From positions 1 through 42,051 of the forward strand of contig JAUWLF010000028.1 of assembly GCA_030613785.1 (NCBI GenBank): a stretch of 42,051 nt of DNA, read 5' to 3'. The stretch comes from Chloroflexota bacterium (lineage in GTDB: Bacteria > Chloroflexota > Anaerolineae > UBA7937 > B3-Chlor). The notes beneath the pieces were generated by a model. That model was not told the DNA's origin and did not search any database. It saw only the letters and a program-made list of their open reading frames with translations. This document shows, in pieces, positions 1 through 8,012 of the stretch; the stretch's first letter is position 1, and the number at the start of each line of letters is the position of its first letter. The translations under genes and the position numbers were made by a program.

Positions 1-364
1 CCCGCACGCAAACTGAGAGAAGGGGTGAGGAACCATCGAAGGTCCCTCACCACAGGAGTTGGGTCTGATCTCCAACACGTTCGACTTCATCGTTCCGCAA
101 CCCTGCTGTTGTGCGACGGGTAAGCGGTCCAGCTTCGTGACAGCGAGACGGTGCCAGCATTCTCTGCTCTCATCGCCCCAGTGACCTTCTGCCTCCTGCT
201 TGTCCTCTTCCACACCACAACGACCAGGAGAAGATGTGCGACATAGCTCAAGACCTCGAGTAGCGAAGGGTCCACACATACCCTTGATGTGATTCAGTCC
301 AAAGCGTAAGCTGCCTACTACGCGAGCCACGGGGGCACGGGATCCGCTGTCGTTGAGTGTTGAC
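1..364. other. Left-edge stretch without a supported gene
   Basis: No gene here can be supported. On the minus strand a short frame opens at an ATG at 90 and runs off the left edge, but it has no clear Shine-Dalgarno sequence and no recognisable motif. A 62-codon frame at 87-275 on the minus strand looks like chance. The stretch lies downstream of the small monooxygenase gene that ends at 365. Confidence 0.4.
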
Positions 365-655
365 CTACGCTTTCAGCTCCACTACCTCGAACAACGTTGC
401 GGTCGGCGGCGCCTTGGCGATGCCCTCCAGGGCGCTCTGTAGCTGGGGGAATGCGACTTGGAAGTGCGCCTCCGCGTCCCCTTTCGATTCCCATAGAACC
501 AAGGCTCCGTACTGGCCGGTCGTGTCATCTCCAAGGAACGTTACGCCTTTGAATCCCTTCGCGGCTCTCATGCCGGCAGGGAACCGCCCCATCACTTTCT
601 CCGCTGTCAGCCGCATCCCTGAGCCCAGGGTGAACAAGACTAAACGTGCATACAT
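365..655 (-). CDS. ABM-type small monooxygenase/dimeric alpha-beta barrel protein
   Basis: A 96-residue protein beginning MYARLVLFTLG. The pattern (short beta strand, helix, the phrase FKGVTFLGDD, then GALVLWESKGDAEAHF) is that of the dimeric alpha-beta barrel superfamily that includes antibiotic biosynthesis monooxygenases and EthD/NIPSNAP-like proteins. I chose the ATG at 655 because GGAGA lies 7 nt upstream; an in-frame start at 673 lies upstream of that site and is less likely. The enzymatic role is unknown: members range from cofactor-free oxygenases to stress proteins without known activity. Two related but distinct small proteins lie at 1479-1772 and 10619-10909, so this fold is over-represented here. 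Confidence 0.7.
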   Translation of the reverse strand: MYARLVLFTLGSGMRLTAEKVMGRFPAGMRAAKGFKGVTFLGDDTTGQYGALVLWESKGDAEAHFQVAFPQLQSALEGIAKAPPTATLFEVVELKA

Positions 656-786
656 GATTGTTTCTCCTTTCACTTATCTGAGATTCTGGCATCCCGTGCG
701 ATGCCCGTGGGCCGCGCAATTCCGAAAGAATGAGATACTGTGCATAAGTCCGTGTCCATGATAGGACCCATACGTGCCAATCAGCA

Positions 787-1095
787 CTATGCCCTGCGTT
801 CTCGGCCAAGCCGTCGCATCGGAGCCAACGAGATGATCGCGATCAGCCATAGCAACGCGCCCATGATGAAGGCGGTCGTCATGCCTAGTGCGTGGCATTC
901 CGTACGCCCGCGAAACGGATGATCGCCCCCACCCAGACCGTGGCCTTGAAGAGAGATATGCGCGATCCCAAAGAATCAGGCGGAGCCATATCGGTTACCA
1001 GCGCTGCTCCAACGGCGAGGCTGGAATTCACGGCCTCCGCTCGCCCCTCCCAGTCAAAGACCTCGCGAGCACGGAAGTTGATGCTCTGCCCTGGT
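787..1095 (-). pseudogene. Decayed MFS transporter, C-terminal remnant
   Basis: Read on the minus strand, one frame gives NSSLAVGAALVTDM and SRISLFKATVWVGAII, which resembles the middle loop and a later helix of major facilitator transporters. It meets a TAG at 885-887. A one-base shift restores the sequence as LGMTTAFIMGALLWLIAI followed by a short basic tail and a stop at 787-789, matching a last MFS helix. No start and no N-terminal half are present. The sequence supports a frameshifted, truncated fossil; the substrate is unknown. It lies downstream of the DsrE-family fossil on the same strand. Confidence 0.6.
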
Positions 1096-1104
1096 GAAGT
1101 CTGC

Positions 1105-1460
1105 TTACCCGCTCACCACCTAGTCGGCGTCCACCGTCAAATCGGCGAAATCCTTGGGTGTCATGAACCTGGCATTCTTGGCCTGCAAATCTTCGTCTGT
1201 GACCCCACCGGCCTTACGGTAGCCCTCTCAGACGTACATGGGCGCGCCGTGGTCGATGATCTCGGCTAGCAGGTCCTTGAGCGCTGGCCACCCCACCCCC
1301 TTGATCTGCTCAACGATCTAGTTCTTCATCAGGCAGGTGGCCTACCCGACCAGTGCAATCTGCGGTCGGTGGCCGCCTTCCACCGCACCCAGCGCGGACA
1401 CAAGAGCGTGCGTGACCCAGGTGAGGTCATCGGAGCCACAGGTGCTGGTCTGGAGAACAG
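1105..1460 (-). pseudogene. Decayed DsrE-family gene with three TAG and one UGA in frame
   Basis: One uninterrupted minus-strand frame reads SDDLTWVTHALVSALGAVEG, PQIALVG, then IVEQIKGVGWPALKDLLAEI, APMYV, GVTDEDLQAKNARFMTPKDF. This is the order of a DsrE/DsrF-type sulfur-relay or peroxide-related small protein. It is broken by TAG at 1342-1344, 1318-1320 and 1120-1122, and by UGA at 1228-1230. The UGA falls after MYV, where relatives carry a cysteine (usually YVC-x-x-C). No frameshift is needed, so decay is recent or point-mutational. Whether the UGA was once selenocysteine is discussed in the findings. The true start is not recognisable. Confidence 0.7.
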
Positions 1461-1478
1461 TTGCCAGAGGATATCTCC

Positions 1479-1772
1479 TCAGTCTTCGATGTTGTAGAAC
1501 TCGCGGCCACCCGATTCGACCAGTGGCACCATGCGGGCGAACCAGTCACCGAACTCGCCCTGAGCGAAGACTTCGGCGCTGCGCCGCTCCCACTCCGCGA
1601 GGCTGTCCACCTCCGTCTCAGTGACGACGGTGAAGAAAGACCCGCTGGCATCAGTCAGGATGCGATCGCCGCTGGCCAACGGGCCCAATACCTCGCGGGC
1701 CTCCTTGAAGAGTGCCACCAGCTCGCCTCCCTTACCGTACTTTGCTTGAAATACGCTACGTACTAGTACCAT
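1479..1772 (-). CDS. ABM-like small protein, duplicate copy A
   Basis: A 97-residue protein starting MVLVRSVFQAKYGKGGELV with internal FFTVVTETEVDSLAEWERR and WFARM. The length, the beta-helix-beta spacing and the SLAEWE helix fit the ABM/NIPSNAP-like dimeric alpha-beta barrel proteins. The function is not known. It is a clear paralogue of 10619-10909 (about seven in ten residues alike by eye); a third, broken copy lies at 15271-15464. The start at 1772 aligns exactly with the start of the paralogue. It stands directly upstream of the DsrE-family fossil, and about 150 bases of its upstream region are duplicated together with the gene. Confidence 0.75.
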   Translation of the reverse strand: MVLVRSVFQAKYGKGGELVALFKEAREVLGPLASGDRILTDASGSFFTVVTETEVDSLAEWERRSAEVFAQGEFGDWFARMVPLVESGGREFYNIED

Positions 1773-1920
1773 TGTCCACTTTTCCCCTTTCCATATTTGT
1801 TTGCGTCTTGGTGCCGTCTAACGTGATCCGGTCTTGCGCACCGACCGAACGCCATTTGCGCGGGCCGGTGACGCGAACCTCAAACCCCGTGTTAACCTAG
1901 TCGAAGAGCAAGCGACCAAA
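1773..1920 (-). repeat. Duplicated upstream region, copy A
   Basis: The roughly 150 bases upstream of the ABM-like gene closely match 10910-11061, upstream of its paralogue. Shared blocks on the plus strand include AACGTGATC, ACCGACCGAACG, CCGGTGACGCGA, CCGTGTTA and GAAGAGCA-GCGACCAAAG. The promoter therefore moved with the gene. I cannot assign -35/-10 boxes with confidence. Confidence 0.75.
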
Positions 1921-1993
1921 GGGAGCTTGGAGCCCGCCCACCTCCGCATCCAACTGGTCCCAGCATCATTGACTGGGTTTGTTGTGCGTTGAC

Positions 1994-3178
1994 CTATCCC
2001 TGCCTGATTTTGCTGGCCAGTTGCTTCCCGATCTCGACGATTCTCTCCTCGTCATCAGCCGTAGGGGGACCATGCACCTCAAGCGCGTCGACGACCTCGA
2101 TCTTTGTCGGGCCCAGGATTTCGCCCGCCTGCTTGAGGGCGCCTCCGCCCCAGCCGTAAGAGCTGAGCACGACCCCATACTTCAGGGGCGGGCGCAAGGC
2201 TTTCACCAGATGCGCCGCATAGATAGCCTGAGGATGCATTCCGCCCAAGACCGTCGGCGTGCCCAGGACGATGGCCCTCGAATCCACTAGATCTTTGGCT
2301 ATGTCCCCCAGGTCTGCATTGACCAAGTTGTACAGCGCAACCTCGATACCCTCTCCTAGCAACGTTTCAGCCATGGTCTTGATCATCGCTTCCGTGGAGT
2401 TCCACATCGTCACGTAGACCAGGATGACTTTCTCCCTCGTCTCTCCGGCGGTCCATTTGCCGTAGGCTTCGAGGATCCTCTCAGGGTTCCTGTGAATAGG
2501 GCCGTGGCTCGGGGCGATGATCTCGATTTCCAGACCCGCTATCTTGTCAAGAGCCTTCTTGCCCATCTTGTTGAAGGGCATCATTATCTCCCCATAGTAC
2601 CTCTTCGCAAAGGGGATCAGCTCCTCGACTTCGTCATCGTAGAACCCCGCTGCCGTGTGAGACCCGAAGAAATCGCACGGGAACAGCACTTTGCTCTCCA
2701 CCAGGTACGTGAACATGGTCTCGGGCCAGTGAAGCCAGGGAGCGTCGATGAACTTCAAGGTCTTGCCACCCAGATCGATGGTGTCCCCATCTGCAACGAT
2801 GCGGATTCTCTCTTCGGGTACCCCGGAGTACACCTGCGCCATCTTTGCGCCCTTTTTCGTTGTAACCAACTTGGCCCCTTCGGTGACGTTCAGCACAAAG
2901 GGGATGGCACTGGCATGATCTGGCTCCGCGTGATTCATCACCAGGTAGTCCACATCGTCGAGATTGGCCACCTGATCGACTTTGCCGGCCAGTTCCTGCT
3001 CGAAGCCGGGATTCACCGTATCGATCAGCGCAGTCTTCTCCTTTCCCACCACAAGGTAGGCGTTGTACGTTGTTCCCTGGGGAAGAGGGATCAGCGCATC
3101 GAACATCCTGCGGTTCCAATCCTTCACCCCCACCCAGAATACGTTGTCCGCTATCTCAGGCACGTTATACCTTTTCAC
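1994..3178 (-). CDS. Flavodiiron protein (FprA-type NO/O2 reductase)
   Basis: A 394-residue A-type flavodiiron protein. It reduces O2 to water and/or NO to N2O in the cytoplasm, taking electrons from rubredoxin or a similar carrier. The N-terminal metallo-beta-lactamase domain shows the diiron motif H83-x-E85-x-D87-H88 (NHAEPDH), a later D in FPCDFFGSH and an H in APSHGPIH. From about residue 255 a flavodoxin domain follows (VYVTMWNSTEAM, FMN phosphate loop). Length is normal for the family. The start is GTG at 3178 with GGAGG 8 nt upstream. It is the last gene of a colinear run beginning near 8240. Together with the YgbA-like gene it suggests defence against nitrosative and oxidative stress. 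Identification is firm; the preference between NO and O2 cannot be read from the sequence. Confidence 0.95.
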   Translation of the reverse strand: MKRYNVPEIADNVFWVGVKDWNRRMFDALIPLPQGTTYNAYLVVGKEKTALIDTVNPGFEQELAGKVDQVANLDDVDYLVMNHAEPDHASAIPFVLNVTEGAKLVTTKKGAKMAQVYSGVPEERIRIVADGDTIDLGGKTLKFIDAPWLHWPETMFTYLVESKVLFPCDFFGSHTAAGFYDDEVEELIPFAKRYYGEIMMPFNKMGKKALDKIAGLEIEIIAPSHGPIHRNPERILEAYGKWTAGETREKVILVYVTMWNSTEAMIKTMAETLLGEGIEVALYNLVNADLGDIAKDLVDSRAIVLGTPTVLGGMHPQAIYAAHLVKALRPPLKYGVVLSSYGWGGGALKQAGEILGPTKIEVVDALEVHGPPTADDEERIVEIGKQLASKIRQG

Positions 3179-3244
3179 TTTCGTTACCTCCCATTCTGTT
3201 GCTCATTATGTCAACTAGTTGCGTACACGGGGGTCTGGTCAGCC

Positions 3245-4087
3245 TCACGTCTGGCGCATCAGCGCCACTTTCTCCGCACATCCCTCGAAGAAGTATCCAG
3301 AGCCCCCTTCTCCCACAAGTCTCACCATCTCGTCTCCGTCATTGATGGTGATACCGCCGAGCACAGTGGCTCCCCGGGCGAACAAGGGGTCAGGGTACAT
3401 GCTGGCCGTGGGCCCAGCCACGATCACCTCGCGGGCGGAAGTGCAAAGGCCCAACAGATGGTCCAGCGAGCGGTGGACGATGGCCGACCCGGAGATGACG
3501 ACTACATCCGCCTGCGACAGGACCTCTGGGGCCTCTTCTGCCGGCCTGTAGAAAGGCATCTCGTCGGCCTTGAGTGCCTGAGGGTTCTTCTCCAGCACCC
3601 ACAAGCGCGCCACCTGTCCTTTGAGTTTTTTGATGAAAGGCACGAAGGCCCCCACCAGGGCAACCTCGTCATCCGGACCAATGTGCGCCACATCCAGGGC
3701 GTCAGCGCCCTTGAGGACACGATAACCATCCAAATTGTGCTCCTCCAGCGCCAGAGCGGAGAGTGCATTGAGGGTGGCTATGCCCAGGGATACCTTCAGT
3801 GGACTGTCCGTCAACGCATAGCCCAGGAGTTCCCATGCGCTCTCGCCGGCCAATCTGCCAGCAGCCGGCATGCGGCCGGCGGAACGGGGACAGCACACCG
3901 CCTCCGGAATCTCACGCACAGGCGTGAACGCGACGCCGGTGTGGCCGGTCTCCAGCTTCACAGCAGTGTAGAAGACTCCGAGCACCGCCTTATCCGCCTT
4001 CAAGTCCCGCCTGCCAAGTCTCGCTTCCACCGCCTCGATCAGTTCCTCAATAAGGCCTGTACCATGTTCATCGTTCATCTCGCTCAC
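3245..4087 (-). CDS. DUF4213/DUF364 putative heavy-metal chelation protein
   Basis: A 280-residue cytoplasmic protein. Residues about 10-110 match the DUF4213 N-terminal domain (KAVLGVFYTAVKL, TGHTGVAFTPV). Residues about 120-275 match the Rossmann-like DUF364 domain (VALVGAFVPFIKKLKG, ADVVVISGSAIVHRSLD, VAGPTASMYPDPLFARG, GGITIND). Family members are annotated as putative heavy-metal chelating and often sit near molybdenum, tungsten or metal-transport genes; biochemical proof is scarce. It lies between the YgbA-like gene (94 bp upstream) and the flavodiiron gene (66 bp downstream) on the same strand. A regulatory or metal-handling role is inference only. Confidence 0.85.
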   Translation of the reverse strand: MSEMNDEHGTGLIEELIEAVEARLGRRDLKADKAVLGVFYTAVKLETGHTGVAFTPVREIPEAVCCPRSAGRMPAAGRLAGESAWELLGYALTDSPLKVSLGIATLNALSALALEEHNLDGYRVLKGADALDVAHIGPDDEVALVGAFVPFIKKLKGQVARLWVLEKNPQALKADEMPFYRPAEEAPEVLSQADVVVISGSAIVHRSLDHLLGLCTSAREVIVAGPTASMYPDPLFARGATVLGGITINDGDEMVRLVGEGGSGYFFEGCAEKVALMRQT

Positions 4088-4181
4088 CCTATCTCATCCC
4101 TGGTGTTCATGGCCTTGCTCCTTCCTGTGCGAGATCTCGCTCCCCTCACAGTAGGGCACAGTCGCCTCCCTCGTGTCGCCC

Positions 4182-4592
4182 TCAAAACAGATAATGCCAC
4201 AACAGATCGAGCCGGCCATGCAGAACCAGCCGCTTGCCCGAATACCGCATTACGTCCCGAATCTTTTCGCGGTACGCGGGCTTGTAGCAGTGGATCTCAC
4301 AGTGCTTGCACGCCGGCTTGGGATCCAGGGGGCACCGTTGCAGCCGCTGGATCGCGTAGGATAGCAGATCCTGGCAATCAGCGCACAACTCGCCATTGCG
4401 CATCTTGTCTTTGCCCCGACAGTAGATGTGCACGAACTCCTCCAAGATGTCCTGCTCCTTCTGGTTCTGGTCCACAGTTAGGTCTTTCTCACATGTCCGG
4501 CGAGCGTGCGCCCGTGATCCAGATTTTCCGCCAGCTTCGCCAAGTGCTGAGTAACGGCTACCGGCCTGATCGCGTCGAGTCATCCAGACCAC
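4182..4592 (-). CDS. YgbA-like protein (nitrous oxide-stimulated promoter family)
   Basis: A 136-residue protein whose C-terminal 100 residues show the cysteine/histidine pattern of the YgbA family: EKDLTV, IYCRGKDK, LCADCQDLLSYAIQRLQRCP, KPACKHCEIHCYKP, REKIRDVMRYSGKR. The regularly spaced cysteines suggest a metal or Fe-S site. In enterobacteria ygbA belongs to the NsrR regulon and is induced by nitric oxide (known for the family). A flavodiiron NO reductase two genes downstream strengthens a nitrosative-stress link. The start is uncertain: GTG at 4592 or ATG at 4583. The first 30 residues are basic and low in conservation, so an internal start is possible. Confidence 0.75.
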   Translation of the reverse strand: MVWMTRRDQAGSRYSALGEAGGKSGSRAHARRTCEKDLTVDQNQKEQDILEEFVHIYCRGKDKMRNGELCADCQDLLSYAIQRLQRCPLDPKPACKHCEIHCYKPAYREKIRDVMRYSGKRLVLHGRLDLLWHYLF

Positions 4593-4625
4593 GAGAACGT
4601 CTGCTTCCTTCGGTGGATAGTCGGT

Positions 4626-4913
4626 TCAGCCCTTCAACTCCTCGTTTATCTCATCCGCCTGCGAATGCTCTTGGACGATGACCTCCACTTCGTTGATCCC
4701 TTCCACTTCAAGCGCCTTCTCTCTGATCTCCCGTCCGATATGTAGGGCAAAGGGCTTGGGGCAAAAGGGGACCGTGAGATGATAGCGCACTCGAGCCTTG
4801 TCGTCCTCCACCACAACCTCGTCCACCAGCTCTCGCTCCATGATGGACTTGCCAAACTCGGGGTCACGGACCTCTTTGAGCTGCTCCCTTACTTTCTGCC
4901 GCTTGTCTTCCAT
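4626..4913 (-). CDS. MIP18/DUF59 family Fe-S cluster assembly protein
   Basis: A 95-residue single-domain protein of the MIP18 (DUF59) family, as in SufT, PaaD and the Cia2-type maturation factors. Typical parts are VREQLKEVRDPEFGKSIMERELV at the start and VPFCPKPFALHIGREIREKA, which contains the conserved cysteine, followed by the alternating strand VEGINEVEVIV. These proteins help load Fe-S clusters onto client enzymes. The ATG at 4913 is preceded by GGGAGGT at a good distance. With ferredoxins upstream and Fe/S or diiron proteins downstream in the same run, a role in maturing these redox proteins is plausible. The family is firm; the exact client is unknown. Confidence 0.88.
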   Translation of the reverse strand: MEDKRQKVREQLKEVRDPEFGKSIMERELVDEVVVEDDKARVRYHLTVPFCPKPFALHIGREIREKALEVEGINEVEVIVQEHSQADEINEELKG

Positions 4914-5036
4914 GTCATCTACCTCCCAGAATCACACCGGGTCGAGCGTCTCCCGATCATCGCGCAGAAGGAGCGCAAAGGCAGCATTACTCCCTTCCTG
5001 AGCACGATGCGGGAGACACCCACCGTATTGTCCGCC

Positions 5037-5462
5037 CTACTCCAGCTTCTCTCGCACGCAAGCAGCGAAGTAGTCGATTTGATTGCCAATTTGCACCGCG
5101 GCCAAGGGCTCGATGACCAGCGACATCGGTCCCAGTCCTGTCATCTCCAGCGTCAACTCGACCTCGGTCTCCTGCTCGTTACTCTCTTTGAGGGCGACCT
5201 GGCCTCTGGTTTCGAGATGGCTGCCCTGGCCGTGCCACGTTATCTCGCCAGCGGGCTGGGCGTCAAACTCCAGGTCGAGGGACGAGGTACTGGTGATGGT
5301 GGACATGGGACTCTTCATCACCCAGTGCAAGCCGTTGTCGTTTTCCGTCTCCTTCACGAAGGACAGGCAGCTTCCCACCGCTGTCGGATCGGAGAGGATC
5401 CGGTAGACCTCATCCTTTGGTTTCTCGATCGTGAAGCTCTCTGTGCCTTTGGCCATAGTCAC
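5037..5462 (-). CDS. SRPBCC (START/CoxG-like) protein
   Basis: A 141-residue SRPBCC-fold protein. It shows the expected start FTIEKPKDEVYRILSDP, then SFVKETENDNG, a long antiparallel sheet and the C-terminal helix LAAVQIGNQIDYFAACVREKL. This helix-grip fold binds hydrophobic ligands or acts in cyclisation or membrane recruitment (CoxG); the ligand here is unknown. The start may be GTG at 5462 or the ATG at 5456; GGAGAG sits upstream of both. It is 12 bp after the M24 peptidase gene, so co-transcription is likely. A second SRPBCC protein of a different subgroup is at 11222-11659. Confidence 0.75.
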   Translation of the reverse strand: MTMAKGTESFTIEKPKDEVYRILSDPTAVGSCLSFVKETENDNGLHWVMKSPMSTITSTSSLDLEFDAQPAGEITWHGQGSHLETRGQVALKESNEQETEVELTLEMTGLGPMSLVIEPLAAVQIGNQIDYFAACVREKLE

Positions 5463-5474
5463 TACTCTCCAAAC

Positions 5475-6587
5475 TCAGACTACAATGATCTCGTCGCGAG
5501 GTGAGCGAGTCAGATAGACGGGGCCTTCCTCTTCAAGGAGCACCGTGTCTTCCACTCGCACGCCGCCGATCCCTGGCACCGAAAGATTGGGATGGCCGAA
5601 AGCCAGCGTCATGCCAGACTCCAAGGGGACCAGTACGTCCTCTGGAAAAATGGTAGGGAAAGGCATCTCCTCAAAAGCAAGCCCAATGCCATGAATGAAG
5701 CCCCGGATGAAGTGCTCCTCATATCCATCATCCTTCAGCACTTCCTCTATCTGGGCCTCGATCTTGTGGATGGGTACTCCGGGCCCCGCCACCTCCAATG
5801 CCCTTCGCTGCATCTCTCGATAGAGCCCATAGAGCCGCCGCGCCTCCTCGGAGGGTTCGCCGACGGAAAACGTGCGACAGATATCGGCGCAATACCCCAT
5901 GTAGACAGGTCCGATATCCACGATGATCAGATCACCCTTGTCGATGGGCTTTCGGGTAGCCATGCCGTGCAACCAGAGCGACCGGTATCCGGAATTGACG
6001 AACATAGGAAAGGCCAATCTATCTACCCCGTTCTTGCGCAAGACGTACTCCACCTCAGTGGCGACCTCCAACTCCGTCATCCCAGGCCGAATGACCTCCC
6101 TGGCGGTCTGAATGCCCAGGTCGGCCAACTCGGCCGCTCGTTGGATGCGCTCGACCTCCTCGGGCTCCTTGATCGACCGCAGCGGCGCGACCAGCGGTTT
6201 CGCATCCACGACCTCGACTAGAGGATTGGCCGTCTTGAACCTCTCCACAAGGAAGTGAGGGGTGGCGAACTCCATCTCCAGCGCCATTTTGGGCTTGTCC
6301 ACGCCTAGTTCCTTGAGGAAACCGATGATCCCCAGCATCATTTCATGCAACCCGCGATAGCCGCGGATGTCGGTGATCCAGGTCTGTCTCTTTGCCTCCT
6401 CTATCTCAGCGGCGAAGACAAACAGCATCGGATCTCCCTCGCGAGGGATCAGAACCCGGGGCTGCCTCCTCACATCGCCGGTGAAGTAGTAGTAGTCCTC
6501 CCCACTCAGAACGAGGAAGGCGTCCACTCCCTCTTCGACCATCCTCTCCTGGACGCGCTTGGTGCGGTTCTGGAAAATCTCGTACAT
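5475..6587 (-). CDS. M24B family metallopeptidase (Xaa-Pro aminopeptidase-like)
   Basis: A 370-residue cytoplasmic pita-bread metallopeptidase. Residues 1-130 form the creatinase N-terminal domain (VQERMVEEGVDAFLVLSGED). Residues 140-370 form the catalytic domain with the five dinuclear metal ligands visible: D in IVDIGPVY, D in YCADICRTFSVG, H in FIHGIGL, E in the MPFPTIFPED segment and E in GVRVEDTVLL. Such enzymes remove N-terminal residues next to proline or act on related amide substrates such as creatine; specificity cannot be read here. The ATG at 6587 lies 2 bp after the methyltransferase stop, showing tight coupling. Confidence 0.9.
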   Translation of the reverse strand: MYEIFQNRTKRVQERMVEEGVDAFLVLSGEDYYYFTGDVRRQPRVLIPREGDPMLFVFAAEIEEAKRQTWITDIRGYRGLHEMMLGIIGFLKELGVDKPKMALEMEFATPHFLVERFKTANPLVEVVDAKPLVAPLRSIKEPEEVERIQRAAELADLGIQTAREVIRPGMTELEVATEVEYVLRKNGVDRLAFPMFVNSGYRSLWLHGMATRKPIDKGDLIIVDIGPVYMGYCADICRTFSVGEPSEEARRLYGLYREMQRRALEVAGPGVPIHKIEAQIEEVLKDDGYEEHFIRGFIHGIGLAFEEMPFPTIFPEDVLVPLESGMTLAFGHPNLSVPGIGGVRVEDTVLLEEEGPVYLTRSPRDEIIVV

Positions 6588-6589
6588 GG

Positions 6590-7354
6590 TTACCCCTTTC
6601 TGGCCACGACGATCAAGTCCCCACTGGTATCCTGCTGGTAAGGATTGTGATCGTAGTCTCCGTAGAAGTCAACGTTCGGAAAGCCCGACTGCTCCAGCAA
6701 CCGATTCAAGTCCTCGCTGAAGATCGGGCGTAGCTCAGTGGCCTCCGCAGCGTAGTTCCATATCTCGCCGTTCCTGTGAAGAATAACCATATTGAACGTC
6801 AGTGTCTCCTGGTGGAAATCCACGAAGCGGAAGAAGAGCCATTCCTCTTGGCCCTGCCGGTGGGTCTGCAAAGGCATGAACCGTTCACGACGCGGCCACA
6901 CGCGATCGTAGTTCAGGTTCTGAATGATGAGCAAGCCTTCAGGGACCAGCACTCCGGCCATGTCCGCCAAAGCACCTCGAAGCGCATCCTCACTGAGCAC
7001 GCTGGGTAGCGAATTCCCCAGGCAGAGCGCTGCGTCGTAGCGCTTCTCCACTGCCCCGCACAACTCTCCAAAACCAGCCTGTAGGAACGTGACAGCTAAC
7101 CCCGCGGTCTCGGCGTTGTGGCGTGCCTCGGCGACCATCCCCTCGCTCACGTCGCTTCCCGTGACCTCAAACCCTCGTTCTGCGAGAGCGATGGCGTGAT
7201 GTCCCGTACCGCAGGCCACGTCCAGCACCCGCTGCGCTCCTCGTTCCGCAAGGAAACCCTCCAGGAAGGGCATCTCTCGGGCCAGGCGGCCTTCCCAGTC
7301 CACAAAACGGTCGTAATCAGCACTGAACGTATCCCACAGAGGGACCTCGCTCAC
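6590..7354 (-). CDS. Class I SAM-dependent methyltransferase
   Basis: A 254-residue cytoplasmic methyltransferase. Motif I is VLDVACGTGHHAIALAE at about residues 40-56, followed by VTGSDVSEGMVAEAR (acidic ribose-binding residue) and LCLGNSLPSVL at motif IV. The C-terminal half (PEGLLIIQNLNYDRVW, FFRFVDFHQETLTFNMVI) resembles small-molecule methyltransferases of the glycine/sarcosine or unclassified kind. The substrate is not recognisable. It overlaps the upstream zinc-ribbon gene by 4 bases and ends 2 bp before the peptidase gene, so the three are translated as one unit. Confidence 0.85.
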   Translation of the reverse strand: MSEVPLWDTFSADYDRFVDWEGRLAREMPFLEGFLAERGAQRVLDVACGTGHHAIALAERGFEVTGSDVSEGMVAEARHNAETAGLAVTFLQAGFGELCGAVEKRYDAALCLGNSLPSVLSEDALRGALADMAGVLVPEGLLIIQNLNYDRVWPRRERFMPLQTHRQGQEEWLFFRFVDFHQETLTFNMVILHRNGEIWNYAAEATELRPIFSEDLNRLLEQSGFPNVDFYGDYDHNPYQQDTSGDLIVVARKG

Positions 7355-7614
7355 GACGCATTCTCCTCAACGGAGCTGTCCTTCTTGAGGCGCTCATACT
7401 TCTCAGTGCCGATGCACTGCTCAGCGAAGGAGCACCAGTCGATACAAGACGGACCAAGTTCCCGGCTGACGCGCGCCCCACACTGAGAGCAGCGAGCGGT
7501 CACTTCATCGGACCAGATCTCCACCTCCGCTGCGCACTCCGGACACTCTATGTCCTCAGGCCTCACTTCTCTGAAGGTTACCGCTCCCGGACAGCCTCTG
7601 AATAGGGACATCAT
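7351..7614 (-). CDS. Small zinc-ribbon, cysteine-rich protein
   Basis: An 87-residue protein with an N-terminal half holding two CxxC pairs (IECPECAAEV and ARCSQCGARV), a classic zinc ribbon, followed by a second cysteine cluster CIDWCSFAEQCIG. AAGGAGGAAG sits right before a double ATG (7614 or 7611). I do not recognise a named family. The second cluster resembles tails seen next to anaerobic redox proteins, where it may bind a metal. It overlaps the methyltransferase start by 4 bases and begins 10 bp after the ferredoxin stop. A partner or redox-sensing role is conjecture. Confidence 0.75.
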   Translation of the reverse strand: MMSLFRGCPGAVTFREVRPEDIECPECAAEVEIWSDEVTARCSQCGARVSRELGPSCIDWCSFAEQCIGTEKYERLKKDSSVEENAS

Positions 7615-7624
7615 CTTCCTCCTT

Positions 7625-8002
7625 CTATCCGTGAATCAGGACAGGCAGGCACCCCGTACAGACCCAGAGGCTCTGCCCCTGCCTGCGACAAGGCAGCAGC
7701 GTCGATTCCTCCTCCGTTCCCCCACACTGAAAACAGGTCTGGACCATGTACCCAGGAGCCTGCTCACTCTGTCGTTCCTCAACAGCAGCCTCGTTGAAAG
7801 CCACCGCCTCCCTCTCCTCAATGCTCAGCGCTCCCGTGGGACAGACGCCCAGGCAGAACCCAGCGCCATCGCACAACTCCTCCTTCAGGACTTTCGCCTT
7901 GCCGTCCACCATCTCTATCGCACCCTCGGCGCAAGGCATGACGCACAGCCCACAACCGTTGCACAACTCCTCGTCGATCTTGACTATCTGACGCGTTACC
8001 AT
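7625..8002 (-). CDS. 4Fe-4S dicluster ferredoxin with C-terminal zinc-ribbon-like tail
   Basis: A 125-residue iron-sulfur protein. Site 1 is complete: [11 protein letters not shown] near residue 14. Site 2 reads [12 protein letters not shown], so the second of the four usual cysteines is alanine. This variant occurs in a known subgroup often found near hybrid-cluster or sulfite-reductase genes and implies an altered or lost second cluster. After [18 protein letters not shown] a tail with CFQCGG and CTGC follows, probably binding zinc. The ATG at 8002 is preceded by AGGGGGTTAGG. It is the second gene behind CRP-box promoter 1. Confidence 0.88.
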   Translation of the reverse strand: MVTRQIVKIDEELCNGCGLCVMPCAEGAIEMVDGKAKVLKEELCDGAGFCLGVCPTGALSIEEREAVAFNEAAVEERQSEQAPGYMVQTCFQCGGTEEESTLLPCRRQGQSLWVCTGCLPVLIHG

Positions 8003-8012
8003 CCTAACCCCC

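Noticed and set aside
1..90. Partial minus-strand frame running off the left edge
   Set aside because: Only about 30 codons, no good ribosome site and no motif; it could be the start of a real gene but cannot be supported.
892..1269. A 125-codon plus-strand frame
   Set aside because: It lies over the MFS and DsrE fossils, which give recognisable protein text on the other strand; the plus-strand text is not protein-like.
2492..4681. A 729-codon open frame on the plus strand
   Set aside because: It is antisense to the flavodiiron, DUF364 and YgbA genes, has no recognisable domain, and its low-complexity His/Arg/Gln-rich text is typical of an antisense shadow in GC-rich DNA.
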